A DNA stretch of 64,000 nt from the NCBI GenBank assembly GCA_018333865.1, contig JAGXSE010000023.1, forward strand, positions 81,035 through 145,034, read 5' to 3'. The number at the start of each line of letters is the position of its first letter. Position 1 is the stretch's first letter. Source of the stretch: Syntrophomonadaceae bacterium. Its GTDB lineage: Bacteria > Bacillota > PH28-bin88. The translations under genes were made by a program, and so were the position numbers. This document shows, piece after piece, positions 27,267-36,669 of the stretch. The notes beneath the pieces were generated by a model, which was given only the letters and a program-made list of their open reading frames with translations, did not search any database and was not told where the DNA came from.

Positions 27267-28811
27267 ATGGAACAGAGTATAGTTGACCAAATTGCCAAGC
27301 TGCAGATATTAAACCAATTCTGGTTAACGCTGTTTTTGCTGATTCCCGTTGTTTTGATTGCCAGAACAGTTGTAGCTGGGACCCGCTATTCCCCTATTTT
27401 GATCATTGTCATCTTCGGCCTGACCATGGGACTTTTATTAAAGCAAACTGGGGTGGCCACCCCCGGCTTGACGGAATTCTTGCTGGTGGACCTGGTTGGC
27501 AAAGTAACCTTGATTGCCCTGATCGCCTCATTTTTTGCCGGGGGCCAGGAATTGAAAAAAATCCTTGCGGGCGAGAAGTTAGAAAGTGAAGATATGGTGA
27601 TCCCGTCGCAAGAAGAAGTTATTTTGGGCACCAAACGGACTCAACTGGTTTTCCTGATCCGGACAGTCTTCATCCTTTTAGGTATTGAAGGAGCCAAACG
27701 GCTGATAGTTGGCCCTGGTGCGGGGGACCCGCTTGGTAAATATTATCCCCTGATCGCATATATCGGCCTGGTAGGCTCTATAATCCTGATCGACTATAAG
27801 GCGACAATAAAAAACAAGTCTATGTATATCCGCAAAGGTCTGGCGGAGATTGTTACTATTTTGGTGGTTTTGCTGATCTCTTACTATATTGCTTTGGCGG
27901 TAAAACCGGTTGTTTCTTTGCCCCAGATTTTCTTTGCCATGCTCATATCTTCCTCATTGGGGATGCTTCTTTCAAAGTGGCGGCTTGGACCTACCCTGAG
28001 AGCACTCCTGTTTGCCGGTATTCCGGTGGTATTGGCTGCCAACTTTATGATTGGGGGCTCCAGAATTTTAGAGGCCTTTAAGCTGACCGGGATGACCTCG
28101 GTGATGGCCTTCGGCTTCTTTGGACAGATTTTCTGGATGTTCGGTGGTTTAACCCTCTTGATATTTTTTGGCCTGGCCAACCATGTGCGCAATCTGGCGC
28201 CGGGAATGGCAGGGTCTCTTTCCCACGCCGGCCTGACCGGGGCCTGCACAGCCGGTGACCTGGGCAAAGAAGCAACAGTAAGGGCGCCGATCATGATTAA
28301 TATCCCCTTTTTCGGCCATATTTTTGTCTTCACCATCCTGGCTTTTAGCGCCCAGCAGGGTGTCTTGCTGTCCGGCTGGGCCATGCTGATTGTCGCTGTG
28401 GGTATTGCCCTGACCATATTTTCTTTGCGCACTTTAAGGGGAGCCAAGGGCCGGGAGGCTGCCGAGGTAAAAGGATTAATGCAGTTCTCCTTTGGCTGGC
28501 AGCTAGTGGCTGTCTTCGGCAGCTTTTTTCTCCTGCACCTTAGCGGCATGCCTTTATCCCATGCGGCGATGGCAACCTCTTCAGCCATATCCCACTTCGG
28601 CCTGTTTGCGGCCCTGCAAGGGGGCATGTTTGGTCCTCAGGCCGCAGACCTGATCCCCTTTATTTTTGCCATGCCTTTCCTGGTGCATCCCCTGGTTTTC
28701 GGGATGTTTGGCAAGGCCATGGAGAAAAACGGGGCAATGCCCGCCAAGGTTGTTTATTTTCTTGGCCTAATAGGTGTTGTTGGTGTGATATATGCTTTGA
28801 CAATCGTCTAA
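27267..28811 (+). CDS. Polytopic membrane protein, transporter-like, family not recognised
   Basis: The 514-residue protein has roughly twelve hydrophobic segments. Two internal stretches, LAPGMAGSLSHAGLTGACTAGDLGKEATVRAP and SHFGLFAALQGGMFG (the first read here in parts), sit at comparable places in the two halves, consistent with an inverted-repeat carrier, and recall Na+-coupled organic acid or glutamate symporters without a firm match. The start follows AAGGAGGAGG. A strong terminator closes the gene, which therefore forms a single transcript. It lies next to a PocR-type two-component system and an organic-acid-like operon and may belong to the same regulon. Confidence 0.75.
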   Translation: MEQSIVDQIAKLQILNQFWLTLFLLIPVVLIARTVVAGTRYSPILIIVIFGLTMGLLLKQTGVATPGLTEFLLVDLVGKVTLIALIASFFAGGQELKKILAGEKLESEDMVIPSQEEVILGTKRTQLVFLIRTVFILLGIEGAKRLIVGPGAGDPLGKYYPLIAYIGLVGSIILIDYKATIKNKSMYIRKGLAEIVTILVVLLISYYIALAVKPVVSLPQIFFAMLISSSLGMLLSKWRLGPTLRALLFAGIPVVLAANFMIGGSRILEAFKLTGMTSVMAFGFFGQIFWMFGGLTLLIFFGLANHVRNLAPGMAGSLSHAGLTGACTAGDLGKEATVRAPIMINIPFFGHIFVFTILAFSAQQGVLLSGWAMLIVAVGIALTIFSLRTLRGAKGREAAEVKGLMQFSFGWQLVAVFGSFFLLHLSGMPLSHAAMATSSAISHFGLFAALQGGMFGPQAADLIPFIFAMPFLVHPLVFGMFGKAMEKNGAMPAKVVYFLGLIGVVGVIYALTIV

Positions 28812-28829
28812 TAGCAGAAGTCTTTTTTG

Positions 28830-28855
28830 GCCCCGGTCATTGCCGGGGCTTTTTT
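28830..28855 (+). terminator. Intrinsic terminator
   Basis: GCCCCGG and CCGGGGC form a stem around TCATTG, followed by six T, 18 bases after the stop of the transporter-like gene. Confidence 0.9.
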
Positions 28856-28974
28856 ATCGAAAAAACAGGCAGGGAGCGTCGTTTTTTTACCGAATAGATT
28901 TTTCATTTGCAGATCAAGTTGCAGTTGCGCGGGCATTTGCTTAGGTGCAGCAGTATACGAGGGGGCTTAAATAT

Positions 28975-30573
28975 ATGGTAAGTGATATTCGCAGGCAAAT
29001 AGAAAAAAAATTTGCCCTCAAGGTTATCGACGAGCAGCGTTACTCCTGGGGAGAAATATACTGGTTGCAACTAGATCCGGATTTGCGAAGAAAACAAGGT
29101 TCGGTTTCCATTGTAATAGTTTACCCGGGAAATGAACAAAAAATTCATACCCATCCAGGATATGAGGAAATAATTTTAGGATTGGAAGGAGAAACAATTC
29201 ATAGTTGTAATGGACGTGAGATTGTTTTGTCTAAAGGCAAGGTTGGCTATATTTCCGCTGGCAGCCAGCATGCTATTATAAATTGTACTGGTAATCCGGC
29301 AAGGTTTATGAGTATTGTTTATCCAACTGTGCCGAATGCATTTAAGGAACCCCATGAAACTGTCGATATCGATTTGGAGGAAATCACACACTTGGTAAAT
29401 TTAGGGGCTATTGCTGAAAAGTTTGCTTTAAGTGTAGGATTAGGGGTTACTATAGTAAGTCATGAGGCTCGCATTCTGGCGGAACCAAAAAATCTCCCTC
29501 AGTTTTGCGGTTTTTGTATCCAACAAAAATGCGGCGACTGCATCCTGAGCATTGTTAATTGTAACAATGAGGGAAAACAATTGGCTGTATTTCGCTGCAG
29601 ATTTGGTATTTACTCTATCCAATCTCCAATAATCATAAACGAAAGACTTTTGGGGTACCTGGGATGCGGCTATGGACGCCTTGCGCTGCCCAAAGAGGAA
29701 GAAGAGCAAATGGTAAATTTATATTTTCCTTCGCGGGATACAGCTGTAATTCTAAAGTCCTATCTAGACCTGAAAATAATCAACCGAAATCACCTGCAGT
29801 CGGTAGCCGAAACTCTTTCTTTGGTTAGTGCCTCCCTGGTGCATTTGATTATTAATTCCGTCCGCGAGAATCAGATTAATATATATAAACTTAGTCTGGC
29901 AAAAGAAAAACACAGGCTGACGGAGCTTGAAAACTCCCTCAACTTAGCCAGATTAAATCTTTTAGAATCTCAGGTTAATCCTCATTTTTTATTTAACACC
30001 CTGAATACAATAGTTCAATCATCTATTATGGAAGGAGCCACTACAGCCGCTAGCCTGACTTATGCCCTCTCCAATATATTAAGACGAAGTTTAAGCAGAG
30101 CCGATTCCTTAATTACCGTGGAAGAAGAACTTGTTTATATCAAGGATTATCTTCTGATCCAAAAAACCAGGTTTTTTAACCGTTTTGAGGCTGAGATCAA
30201 TGTGGCTCCTGAGATAATGCAAACTAAGATTCCTTTTATGATTTTGGTTGCACTTGTTGAAAATGCTATCGCCCACGGATTTAAAAATATCCGCTGGCAA
30301 GGCAAGCTGACAGTCAGTGGAAATATTGAAGGGTCATCTGTTGTACTAGAAGTAATTGATAACGGTTCAGGAATACCTATGCCAGTAATAGAGCAGCTTA
30401 AGTCTTTAAGGAAACCGGGCGTTAACGGTTTATATCAGGGAGGAATCGGGCTGAAAAATATTATGAAGAGACTAGATTATTACTACGGCGAAAAGCACTC
30501 TTTTACCATCGGGCCATTGGCTGATCATGGCACCAAAGCCACAATCAAATTGCCCTTTTTGGACATTATTTAA
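28975..30573 (+). CDS. PocR-type sensor histidine kinase with N-terminal cupin domain
   Basis: The 532-residue protein shows no transmembrane segment, so it should sense a cytoplasmic ligand. Domains in order are a cupin (about 35-115, with THPGYEEIILGLEGE), a PocR ligand-binding domain (about 125-290, with CGFCIQQKCGDC), a coiled-coil linker and a LytS/YesM-type kinase core with the phospho-accepting His in ESQVNPHFLFNTLN, and a HATPase domain (ENAIAHG, DNGSGIP, GIGLKNI). The ATG at 28975 follows GAGGGGG; a GTG ten codons upstream lacks a site. It is paired with the AraC-type response regulator 16 bases downstream. Confidence 0.9.
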   Translation: MVSDIRRQIEKKFALKVIDEQRYSWGEIYWLQLDPDLRRKQGSVSIVIVYPGNEQKIHTHPGYEEIILGLEGETIHSCNGREIVLSKGKVGYISAGSQHAIINCTGNPARFMSIVYPTVPNAFKEPHETVDIDLEEITHLVNLGAIAEKFALSVGLGVTIVSHEARILAEPKNLPQFCGFCIQQKCGDCILSIVNCNNEGKQLAVFRCRFGIYSIQSPIIINERLLGYLGCGYGRLALPKEEEEQMVNLYFPSRDTAVILKSYLDLKIINRNHLQSVAETLSLVSASLVHLIINSVRENQINIYKLSLAKEKHRLTELENSLNLARLNLLESQVNPHFLFNTLNTIVQSSIMEGATTAASLTYALSNILRRSLSRADSLITVEEELVYIKDYLLIQKTRFFNRFEAEINVAPEIMQTKIPFMILVALVENAIAHGFKNIRWQGKLTVSGNIEGSSVVLEVIDNGSGIPMPVIEQLKSLRKPGVNGLYQGGIGLKNIMKRLDYYYGEKHSFTIGPLADHGTKATIKLPFLDII

Positions 30574-30589
30574 CCGTGGAGGGTAAGTC

Positions 30590-32164
30590 ATGTATAAGTT
30601 AGTAATTGCCGATGATGAACCAGCTGCATTGCGGTTTATTCGCCATGTAATTACAGAGTACAAACTGCCTATTTTTATTTGTGGGGAGGCAGAAAACGGC
30701 GAACAGGCAGCAGAATTGGCATGCAAGCATAAGCCGGATTTTATCATTATGGATATCGCCATGCCTTTATTGGATGGCATAAAAGCGACAGAAATCATCA
30801 AAAAACAACATCCTGATATCAAAATCTATTTTTTAACCGCCTATGATCATTTTGAGTATGCCAAAAAAGCAGTTAAGCTGGATGTGGAAGACTATTTGCT
30901 TAAACCGGTTACTCCCCAGCAGTTAATATTTGCTCTTAAAAGCGGGATCGCTTCAGTATTGAGGAAACGATTGGCGAAATATAAGTCGGACAAGTTTTAT
31001 CACCAGGTTGAGGTGGCAAAGTTGACCTTCAGACGCCAGTTATTTTATATCCTAAACTCCGGCCAGGAATTGCCAGCCAAAGAACTGCGAATAGCACAAC
31101 GGATATTTGGCTTAAACTTGCTTAAAGCTAACTCTGTTCTTTCTATTTCTATCTGGAATCAATCAAGGTGCAATAAAGAAGAAGACAATTTCCTGGAAAC
31201 AATGCTCCGGGATTTGGACTTAAAATTTGGGTTTGGACTGTATGCTGAACGGATAAATAGCTCTGGAGCACTGTTTTGTTTAGAAAAGCCTGAAAAACTA
31301 TTGCGGGAAGCCAGCGAAGCCATCACTGCCTGGTGTAAGCAATCAGATGTTAACTTTAGTGCCGGAGTAGCCCCAATTACGCAAGCTGGAAACTTTAAGG
31401 AAGCATATATCCAGGCCGAGCAAGCCTGCAAATCTGCATTGTTTTGGAGGGAAGAAGGGGTGTTCTTGCCAGGTACTTTTACTAGCATACCGCCTTATAT
31501 TCCTAATGCTGCTGAAATCCAACAAAATATTCTCAAGGCGGTGTACTTGCGACAGCCTGAAAAAGCTTTGAGTATATTAAGAGAAACGCTTTCGATCATG
31601 AAAAATGGCCGTTATTCTTCTTATCAGGCTGTATTGTTCATTACCGATATCTTTGTTGCATTATTTAATGCTGTTTCAGGTTGTCCTATTCCTGTAAAAA
31701 AAGTTCTTGAATTGCGTAGCAATTTTGATGCAGATGTTGCTTTAATCAAAAACGTAATTGAGTTGGACCAGGTGCTTACAAGGATGATTAAAGATATAAC
31801 TGAGAGTTCTTTTCTTAAAATGGAAAGCGCAGCAGAAAAAGCAATTAAATTGTCTGTTCTATATATTAATGAGAACTATCACTCAAAAATAACATTAAAA
31901 CAAATGGCCGGCAAACTTTATCTTAATCCCTGCTATTTCAGTCGTATTTTTAAAAAATATGTGGGTGAAGGTTTTATTGCTTATCTGAACAGGGTAAGGT
32001 TAGAAAAGGCTGATGCATTGTTAGCAAGCGGCAAATATTCTGTCGCAGAAGTTTCCAAAATGGTGGGATTTCAAGATCCAGGATATTTTAGCGTTGTTTA
32101 TAAAAAATGTCTGCAGGCGACCCCAGTCCAAACGATTCAAAATAAGACAGGTCAAAAATCTTAA
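30590..32164 (+). CDS. Response regulator with AraC-type DNA-binding domain (YesN-like)
   Basis: The 524-residue protein has an N-terminal receiver with acidic pocket IADDEP and phospho-acceptor D55 (FIIMDIAMP), a conserved Lys in LLKPVTP, a long middle region, and C-terminal twin helix-turn-helix motifs of the AraC family (ITLKQMAGKLYLNPCYFSRI and SVAEVSKMVGFQDPGYFSVV). It is the partner of the upstream kinase. The likely targets are the neighbouring panB-ilvD-TRAP genes and perhaps the transporter-like gene before the kinase; this is inferred from position. Confidence 0.93.
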   Translation: MYKLVIADDEPAALRFIRHVITEYKLPIFICGEAENGEQAAELACKHKPDFIIMDIAMPLLDGIKATEIIKKQHPDIKIYFLTAYDHFEYAKKAVKLDVEDYLLKPVTPQQLIFALKSGIASVLRKRLAKYKSDKFYHQVEVAKLTFRRQLFYILNSGQELPAKELRIAQRIFGLNLLKANSVLSISIWNQSRCNKEEDNFLETMLRDLDLKFGFGLYAERINSSGALFCLEKPEKLLREASEAITAWCKQSDVNFSAGVAPITQAGNFKEAYIQAEQACKSALFWREEGVFLPGTFTSIPPYIPNAAEIQQNILKAVYLRQPEKALSILRETLSIMKNGRYSSYQAVLFITDIFVALFNAVSGCPIPVKKVLELRSNFDADVALIKNVIELDQVLTRMIKDITESSFLKMESAAEKAIKLSVLYINENYHSKITLKQMAGKLYLNPCYFSRIFKKYVGEGFIAYLNRVRLEKADALLASGKYSVAEVSKMVGFQDPGYFSVVYKKCLQATPVQTIQNKTGQKS

Positions 32165-32325
32165 TATCTAAGTCAATTATTTTTAGAGGAAGCCAAATTT
32201 CAGTGTTTAATTAATATTTAGAAAGTCATAAAGATTTTTTTCGTAAGCGGAAAATATTGTTGGCCCAGCGCGTCTTTTTCAGATCCACAGTTAATTCATT
32301 AATTGTTGAGAGAAAGGTGGTTTAT

Positions 32326-33159
32326 TTGACAAAACAAAAGATCGCAATTCCACAGCTGCGCAAATTAAAAGAGCAGGGCAAAAAGTTTACCATGATTACC
32401 GCCTATGATTATCCCATGGCTAGCTTAATCGATCGTTCAAATTCGGAAATGATCCTGATCGGAGATTCCCTGGGGATGGTAGTACTTGGTTATGATTCCA
32501 CTGTCCCGGTAAATATGGAAGATGTAATTTATCATCTTCGGGCAGTCCACAGAGCTGCCCGCAGCACTTTGCTGGTTGCGGATATGCCTTTCGGCTCTTA
32601 TAATTCATCAGTTGAAGACGCGATAAAAAACGCTACCAGGCTATTAAAAGAAGGGGCCGATTGCGTAAAGCTGGAAGGCGGCCTGAATGTTGTTGATAAA
32701 ATAAAAGGAATTGTAGGTGCCGGCATTCCGGTCATGGGCCATATCGGGCTGACGCCCCAAACTGTTTCAATGCTTGGGGGCTTTAAGGTTCAGGGCAAAG
32801 ACCATGAGGCAGCCAAGCAATTGCTAACAGACGCAAAGGAATTGGAAAAGGCGGGGGCCTTTGCTGTATTGCTGGAATGTGTGCCGAGCCCACTGGCTAA
32901 GATTATTACTGAAAGCCTGAAAGTGCCGACAGTCGGGACAGGAGCTGGTCCCCACGTAGACGGGCATTGTCTCAATGCTTATGACTTGTTAGGAATTTTT
33001 GAAAAGTTTAAACCTAAGTTTGTGAAGCAGTATTCTAACCTGGCCGGAGAAATGATTAATGTTTTTAATACCTTCCATAATGAGATTGAGTCCGGTGTTT
33101 TCCCCCAGCCAGAACATTGTTTTGGTATGGATGAAGAAGACCTGAAGCGCCTGTATTAG
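32326..33159 (+). CDS. panB: 3-methyl-2-oxobutanoate hydroxymethyltransferase
   Basis: PanB adds a hydroxymethyl group from methylene-tetrahydrofolate to 2-oxoisovalerate to give ketopantoate. The 277 residues carry the usual motifs: MITAYDYPMA, ILIGDSLGMVVLGYDST (metal-binding D), GHIGLTPQ and VPTVGTGAGPHVDG. TTG at 32326 is taken as start, since AAAGGTGG lies just upstream and it gives the family length; an earlier in-frame start would add 23 unrelated residues. panC and panD are absent here. Its neighbours, an ilvD-like gene and a TRAP transporter, are unusual company and suggest a dedicated pathway. Confidence 0.92.
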   Translation: MTKQKIAIPQLRKLKEQGKKFTMITAYDYPMASLIDRSNSEMILIGDSLGMVVLGYDSTVPVNMEDVIYHLRAVHRAARSTLLVADMPFGSYNSSVEDAIKNATRLLKEGADCVKLEGGLNVVDKIKGIVGAGIPVMGHIGLTPQTVSMLGGFKVQGKDHEAAKQLLTDAKELEKAGAFAVLLECVPSPLAKIITESLKVPTVGTGAGPHVDGHCLNAYDLLGIFEKFKPKFVKQYSNLAGEMINVFNTFHNEIESGVFPQPEHCFGMDEEDLKRLY

Positions 33160-33230
33160 TTATGCAGCTAAACTGTCAGATTTGCGACGTCTTGTTTTGA
33201 GTTATACTGGTTAATAGTGGAGGGAGAAGT

Positions 33231-34892
33231 GTGAGGAGCGAAATAACAACCAAGGGCTTGCAAAGAGCAAGTCACAGGGGCTTATATTATTCCATGGGTT
33301 TCTTGCCGGAAGACCTGAAAAAGCCGTTGATAGCCGTTGTAAATTCTCAGAATGAAACCATGCCGGGCCACGTGCATCTTGATGAAATCGCGTCTGCTGT
33401 TAAGGCAGGAATACTGGCGTCTGGAGGGACGCCGATCGAATTTCCGGTCATAGCTATCTGTGACGGCCTGGCTCAAGGCCATGCCGGAATGTCCTACTCA
33501 TTGCCAAGCCGGGAACTGATCGCAGATTCTATTGAGTCGATGGTCAATGCTCATGCTTATGATGCGATGGTGCTGATCACAAACTGTGATAAAATTACAC
33601 CCGCTATGCTGATCGCAGCTGCAAGGCTAAATCTCCCGGCAATAGTTATCAGCGGAGGTCCCATGCTTGCAGGCTCGTATCAGGGGCGCAAGGTCTGCTA
33701 TACTGACTTGGTGGAATCGGCCGGCCAGGTGGTACAAGGCAAAATGACAGAGGAAGAGCTGGCAAACTTCGAGTGGGAATGTTTTCATGGAGTCGGTGCT
33801 TGCGCTCTGCTGGGAACAGCCAATACCATGAACATACTTGCCGAAGCCCTAGGCATGATGCTGCCCGGCGCTGGACTTATCCCGGCTGTATCAGCCAAAA
33901 GGAAAGCATTGGCCAAGCAAACAGGCATGAAAATTATGGAATTGTATCGCAAAAATATTCGTCCGCTAGATATCCTGACAATGGAAGCATTTGAAAATGC
34001 CATTGCTGTTTATATGGCCATTGGAGGCTCAACTAATATAGTGATGCACCTTTTAGCCATTGCTCATGCGGCTGGGATCACACTTAAAATGGATAACTTT
34101 ATCGAAATTGCATCTAAAACGCCTAATATAGTAAAAATAAAACCAGCCGGTGCCCATTTCCCCGAGGATGTTTATAATGCCGGCGGTGTGGAAGCAATTA
34201 TGAAGCAGATGATTGATCACGGCATCGTTCATGCTGATGCAATAACAGTTACCGGCGCCAGCATGGGAGAAAACCTTGCTGCATCACAGGTGAAAAACCA
34301 GGATGTTATCCGGCCAATGGACAACCCGTATCAGCCTACGGGAGGGATAGCTTTCTTAACAGGAAACATCGCGCCCGAAGGTTCGGTATGTAAAAAGGCT
34401 GCTGTCGGCCCGGAAATGATGCGGCATAAGGGTAATGCCAGGGTATTCAACAAAGAAGAAGACGCTGTCCGTGCTATCTTTGCGGGTGAGATCAGGCCTG
34501 GCGATGTAGTGGTCATTCGCTATGAAGGTCCAAGGGGAGGCCCTGGAATGCGGGAAATGCTGATGCCCACATCAGCCATTATCAGTATGGGGCTTGGCAA
34601 CAGTGTCGCATTGATTACAGATGGAAGATTCTCGGGGGCTACTCAAGGAGCGGCAGTAGGCCATATATCTCCTGAAGCTGCTTCTGGCGGCCCGATTGCG
34701 TTGATTGAGGAAGGTGATTTGATAGAAATTGACATCATTGCCGGTAAGTTAAATGTTCTGGTCAGTGATGAAGAGTTGGCCAAAAGAAGGGAATGCTTCA
34801 AGCCTTTCCAGCTAAATATTCCCAAAGGCAGTTACCTGGAGCGTTATGCCAGCCGCGTAACCTCAGCTATGAGCGGGTCCGTTTTTGAATAG
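33231..34892 (+). CDS. ilvD: Dihydroxy-acid dehydratase family protein (IlvD-like)
   Basis: This 553-residue iron-sulfur dehydratase belongs to the IlvD/Edd family. Motifs present are PGHVHLDE, TNCDKITPAM with a cluster Cys, GACALLGTANTMNILAEALG with a second Cys, and GGSTNIVMHLLAIAHAAG. IlvD makes 2-oxoisovalerate from 2,3-dihydroxyisovalerate, the substrate of the PanB encoded just upstream. Family members acting on sugar acids look similar, and since a TRAP transporter follows and no other ilv gene is present, a catabolic dehydratase role is possible. Start GTG at 33231 follows GGAGGGAG. Confidence 0.85.
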   Translation: MRSEITTKGLQRASHRGLYYSMGFLPEDLKKPLIAVVNSQNETMPGHVHLDEIASAVKAGILASGGTPIEFPVIAICDGLAQGHAGMSYSLPSRELIADSIESMVNAHAYDAMVLITNCDKITPAMLIAAARLNLPAIVISGGPMLAGSYQGRKVCYTDLVESAGQVVQGKMTEEELANFEWECFHGVGACALLGTANTMNILAEALGMMLPGAGLIPAVSAKRKALAKQTGMKIMELYRKNIRPLDILTMEAFENAIAVYMAIGGSTNIVMHLLAIAHAAGITLKMDNFIEIASKTPNIVKIKPAGAHFPEDVYNAGGVEAIMKQMIDHGIVHADAITVTGASMGENLAASQVKNQDVIRPMDNPYQPTGGIAFLTGNIAPEGSVCKKAAVGPEMMRHKGNARVFNKEEDAVRAIFAGEIRPGDVVVIRYEGPRGGPGMREMLMPTSAIISMGLGNSVALITDGRFSGATQGAAVGHISPEAASGGPIALIEEGDLIEIDIIAGKLNVLVSDEELAKRRECFKPFQLNIPKGSYLERYASRVTSAMSGSVFE

Positions 34893-35074
34893 TATTTAAA
34901 AAATTCAACATCAACGCAATTGTTTGGATTTAAATGGGAAGAACTCAGGCGAGAAAATTATAAGGTTTACCTAGAAATAACCAGAGGAATTCTTTAAGAC
35001 GTATCGAAATAGTTTTCGTAATCCTTTTAGGTCTATTTATATAACCAAAGGGAAAAAATAAGGAGGGAACATAA

Positions 35075-36085
35075 TTGTTTAAGAGGCTTATCTTGCTGTT
35101 GGTGGTTTTATCCCTGGTCTTTTCTGTTGTTGGTTGCGGCGCGAGGCAGGCTGAGCAGAAGGCCCCAGCTCCAGCCCCAGCCCCTGAAAAGTTTGCTATT
35201 CGTGTAGCCCATACTACCAGTCCGGAATCTCATTATCATCAAGGGTTGCTTAAATTTGACGAACTCCTCAGAGCTAAATCCAACGGCCGCGTTGAACTGC
35301 AGATCTTCCACAGCGCTCAGCTTGGCAGCGAGCGGGATGCGATTGAAGGCGTTTCCCTGGGGACTTTGGAAATGACCTTGGTGTCAAGCGCCCCTTTGTC
35401 TGGTTTTTCAGATAAATTTTTAGCCTTTGATCTGCCCTTTATCATTCAGGACAGGCAAAAAGCTTATACAGTCTTTGACGGACCGATAGGTAAAGAGATT
35501 TTAGCTTCCCTGGAGCCGAAAGGAATACTTGGTTTGGGTATCTGGGAGAACGGATTCCGCATGCTGACCAATAACAAGCGGCCGATAATGAATCCCGAAG
35601 ATGTAAAGGGACTAAAAATCCGCTTGATGGAAAACCCTGTCCACGTGGCTACTTTCAAACATTTAGGGGCGCATCCGGTGCCAATGCCTTTTGGAGAGGT
35701 GTTTACCGCGCTGCAACAGGGAACAATTGACGGGCAGGAAAATCCCCTGGTCATTATTAACACCAGTAAATTTTATGAGGTGCAGAAACACGTGGCCCTG
35801 ACCGGTCACTTCTATGCTCCGGCACCCCTGTTGATCAACAAGAAATTCTTCGATGGATTGCCTCAGGACATTCAAAAGATTATTTTAGAAGCAGAAAAAG
35901 AAGCCAGAACCTGGCAGCGAAATTTCTGCATCCAACTGGAAGGCGAACTGGTCGCCAAGCTGGAGGCAGCTGGCATGCAGGTGACTCGCCCGGACAAAAA
36001 GGCCTGGCAGGAAGCCACCAGACCCATATACCAGCAATTTGAGGCCAGGATCGGTAAAGACATAATTGATGCTTTGATACAATAA
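35075..36085 (+). CDS. dctP: TRAP transporter substrate-binding protein (DctP family)
   Basis: The 336-residue extracytoplasmic binding protein has a lipoprotein signal (LILLLVVLSLVFSVVGCG) and an Ala-Pro linker after the lipidated Cys. The body matches DctP proteins: HTTSPESHYHQGLLKFDELL, FHSAQLGSERDAIEGVSLG, and the ligand-binding LKGLKIRLMENPVH-like segment with its conserved Arg that pairs with a carboxylate. The substrate is therefore most likely an organic or sugar acid. TTG start follows AGGAGGGA. A hairpin at 36111-36140 separates it from the membrane subunits. Confidence 0.95.
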   Translation: MFKRLILLLVVLSLVFSVVGCGARQAEQKAPAPAPAPEKFAIRVAHTTSPESHYHQGLLKFDELLRAKSNGRVELQIFHSAQLGSERDAIEGVSLGTLEMTLVSSAPLSGFSDKFLAFDLPFIIQDRQKAYTVFDGPIGKEILASLEPKGILGLGIWENGFRMLTNNKRPIMNPEDVKGLKIRLMENPVHVATFKHLGAHPVPMPFGEVFTALQQGTIDGQENPLVIINTSKFYEVQKHVALTGHFYAPAPLLINKKFFDGLPQDIQKIILEAEKEARTWQRNFCIQLEGELVAKLEAAGMQVTRPDKKAWQEATRPIYQQFEARIGKDIIDALIQ

Positions 36086-36110
36086 CCTATCGGCTGCAAG
36101 TGGGAACAGC

Positions 36111-36140
36111 AGGCCCGTTCAATAGGGACGGGCCTTTCAT
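36111..36140 (+). terminator. Intercistronic hairpin between dctP and dctQ
   Basis: AGGCCCGT (36111-36118) pairs with ACGGGCCT (36128-36135), followed by a short T-rich stretch. It sits between the binding-protein gene and the two membrane subunit genes. Partial termination or 3'-end protection here would give more binding protein than permease, as in many TRAP and ABC operons. Confidence 0.6.
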
Positions 36141-36174
36141 CTATCTTTGAAGGAAAGTTTGAGAGGGTGAAACT

Positions 36175-36669
36175 ATGGAGGGACTGAGAAAATTCTTTGA
36201 TCATATCGAAGAGTACATGATCATAATACTCTTGCCGTTAATGGTAGTGATTGTTTTTATGGCCACCATGACAAGATACCTGCAGCTGTTTCCCATGCCC
36301 TGGTCAGAAGAGCTGGCCAGGTATATCATGGTCTGGCTGGCATACATCGGTGCGAGCCTGGGCATTAAAAGAGGCGCCCATTTAGGCATCGATGTCCTGG
36401 TTAATGCCTTGCCATCCAAGCTACGGCCTTTGTTGGTTTTTCTTCGTTTAGCAATCATACTCATTTTTGCTGTCTTAATTCTCTTTTATGCCTATCAGAT
36501 CATTTCCCACCAGCAGCGTATCGGGCAGACCTCGCCCGCCTTGTTAATTCCTATCTGGTGGGCCTACCTGGCTGTGCCGGTGGGCTGTTTAATGATTGGT
36601 GTCCGGTCAATCCAGGTATTTATTGCGGATTATAAAAAGAACTCTGCCAAAAAGGGGGGAGCTTTATAA
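36175..36669 (+). CDS. dctQ: TRAP transporter small permease (DctQ)
   Basis: This 164-residue membrane protein has four transmembrane helices, and the DctQ hallmark WSEELARYIMVWLAYIGASLG lies at the second helix region, followed by KRGAHLGIDVLV. DctQ bridges the binding protein and the large DctM permease. Its stop codon abuts the dctM start. ATG at 36175 follows AGAGGGTG. Confidence 0.95.
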   Translation: MEGLRKFFDHIEEYMIIILLPLMVVIVFMATMTRYLQLFPMPWSEELARYIMVWLAYIGASLGIKRGAHLGIDVLVNALPSKLRPLLVFLRLAIILIFAVLILFYAYQIISHQQRIGQTSPALLIPIWWAYLAVPVGCLMIGVRSIQVFIADYKKNSAKKGGAL

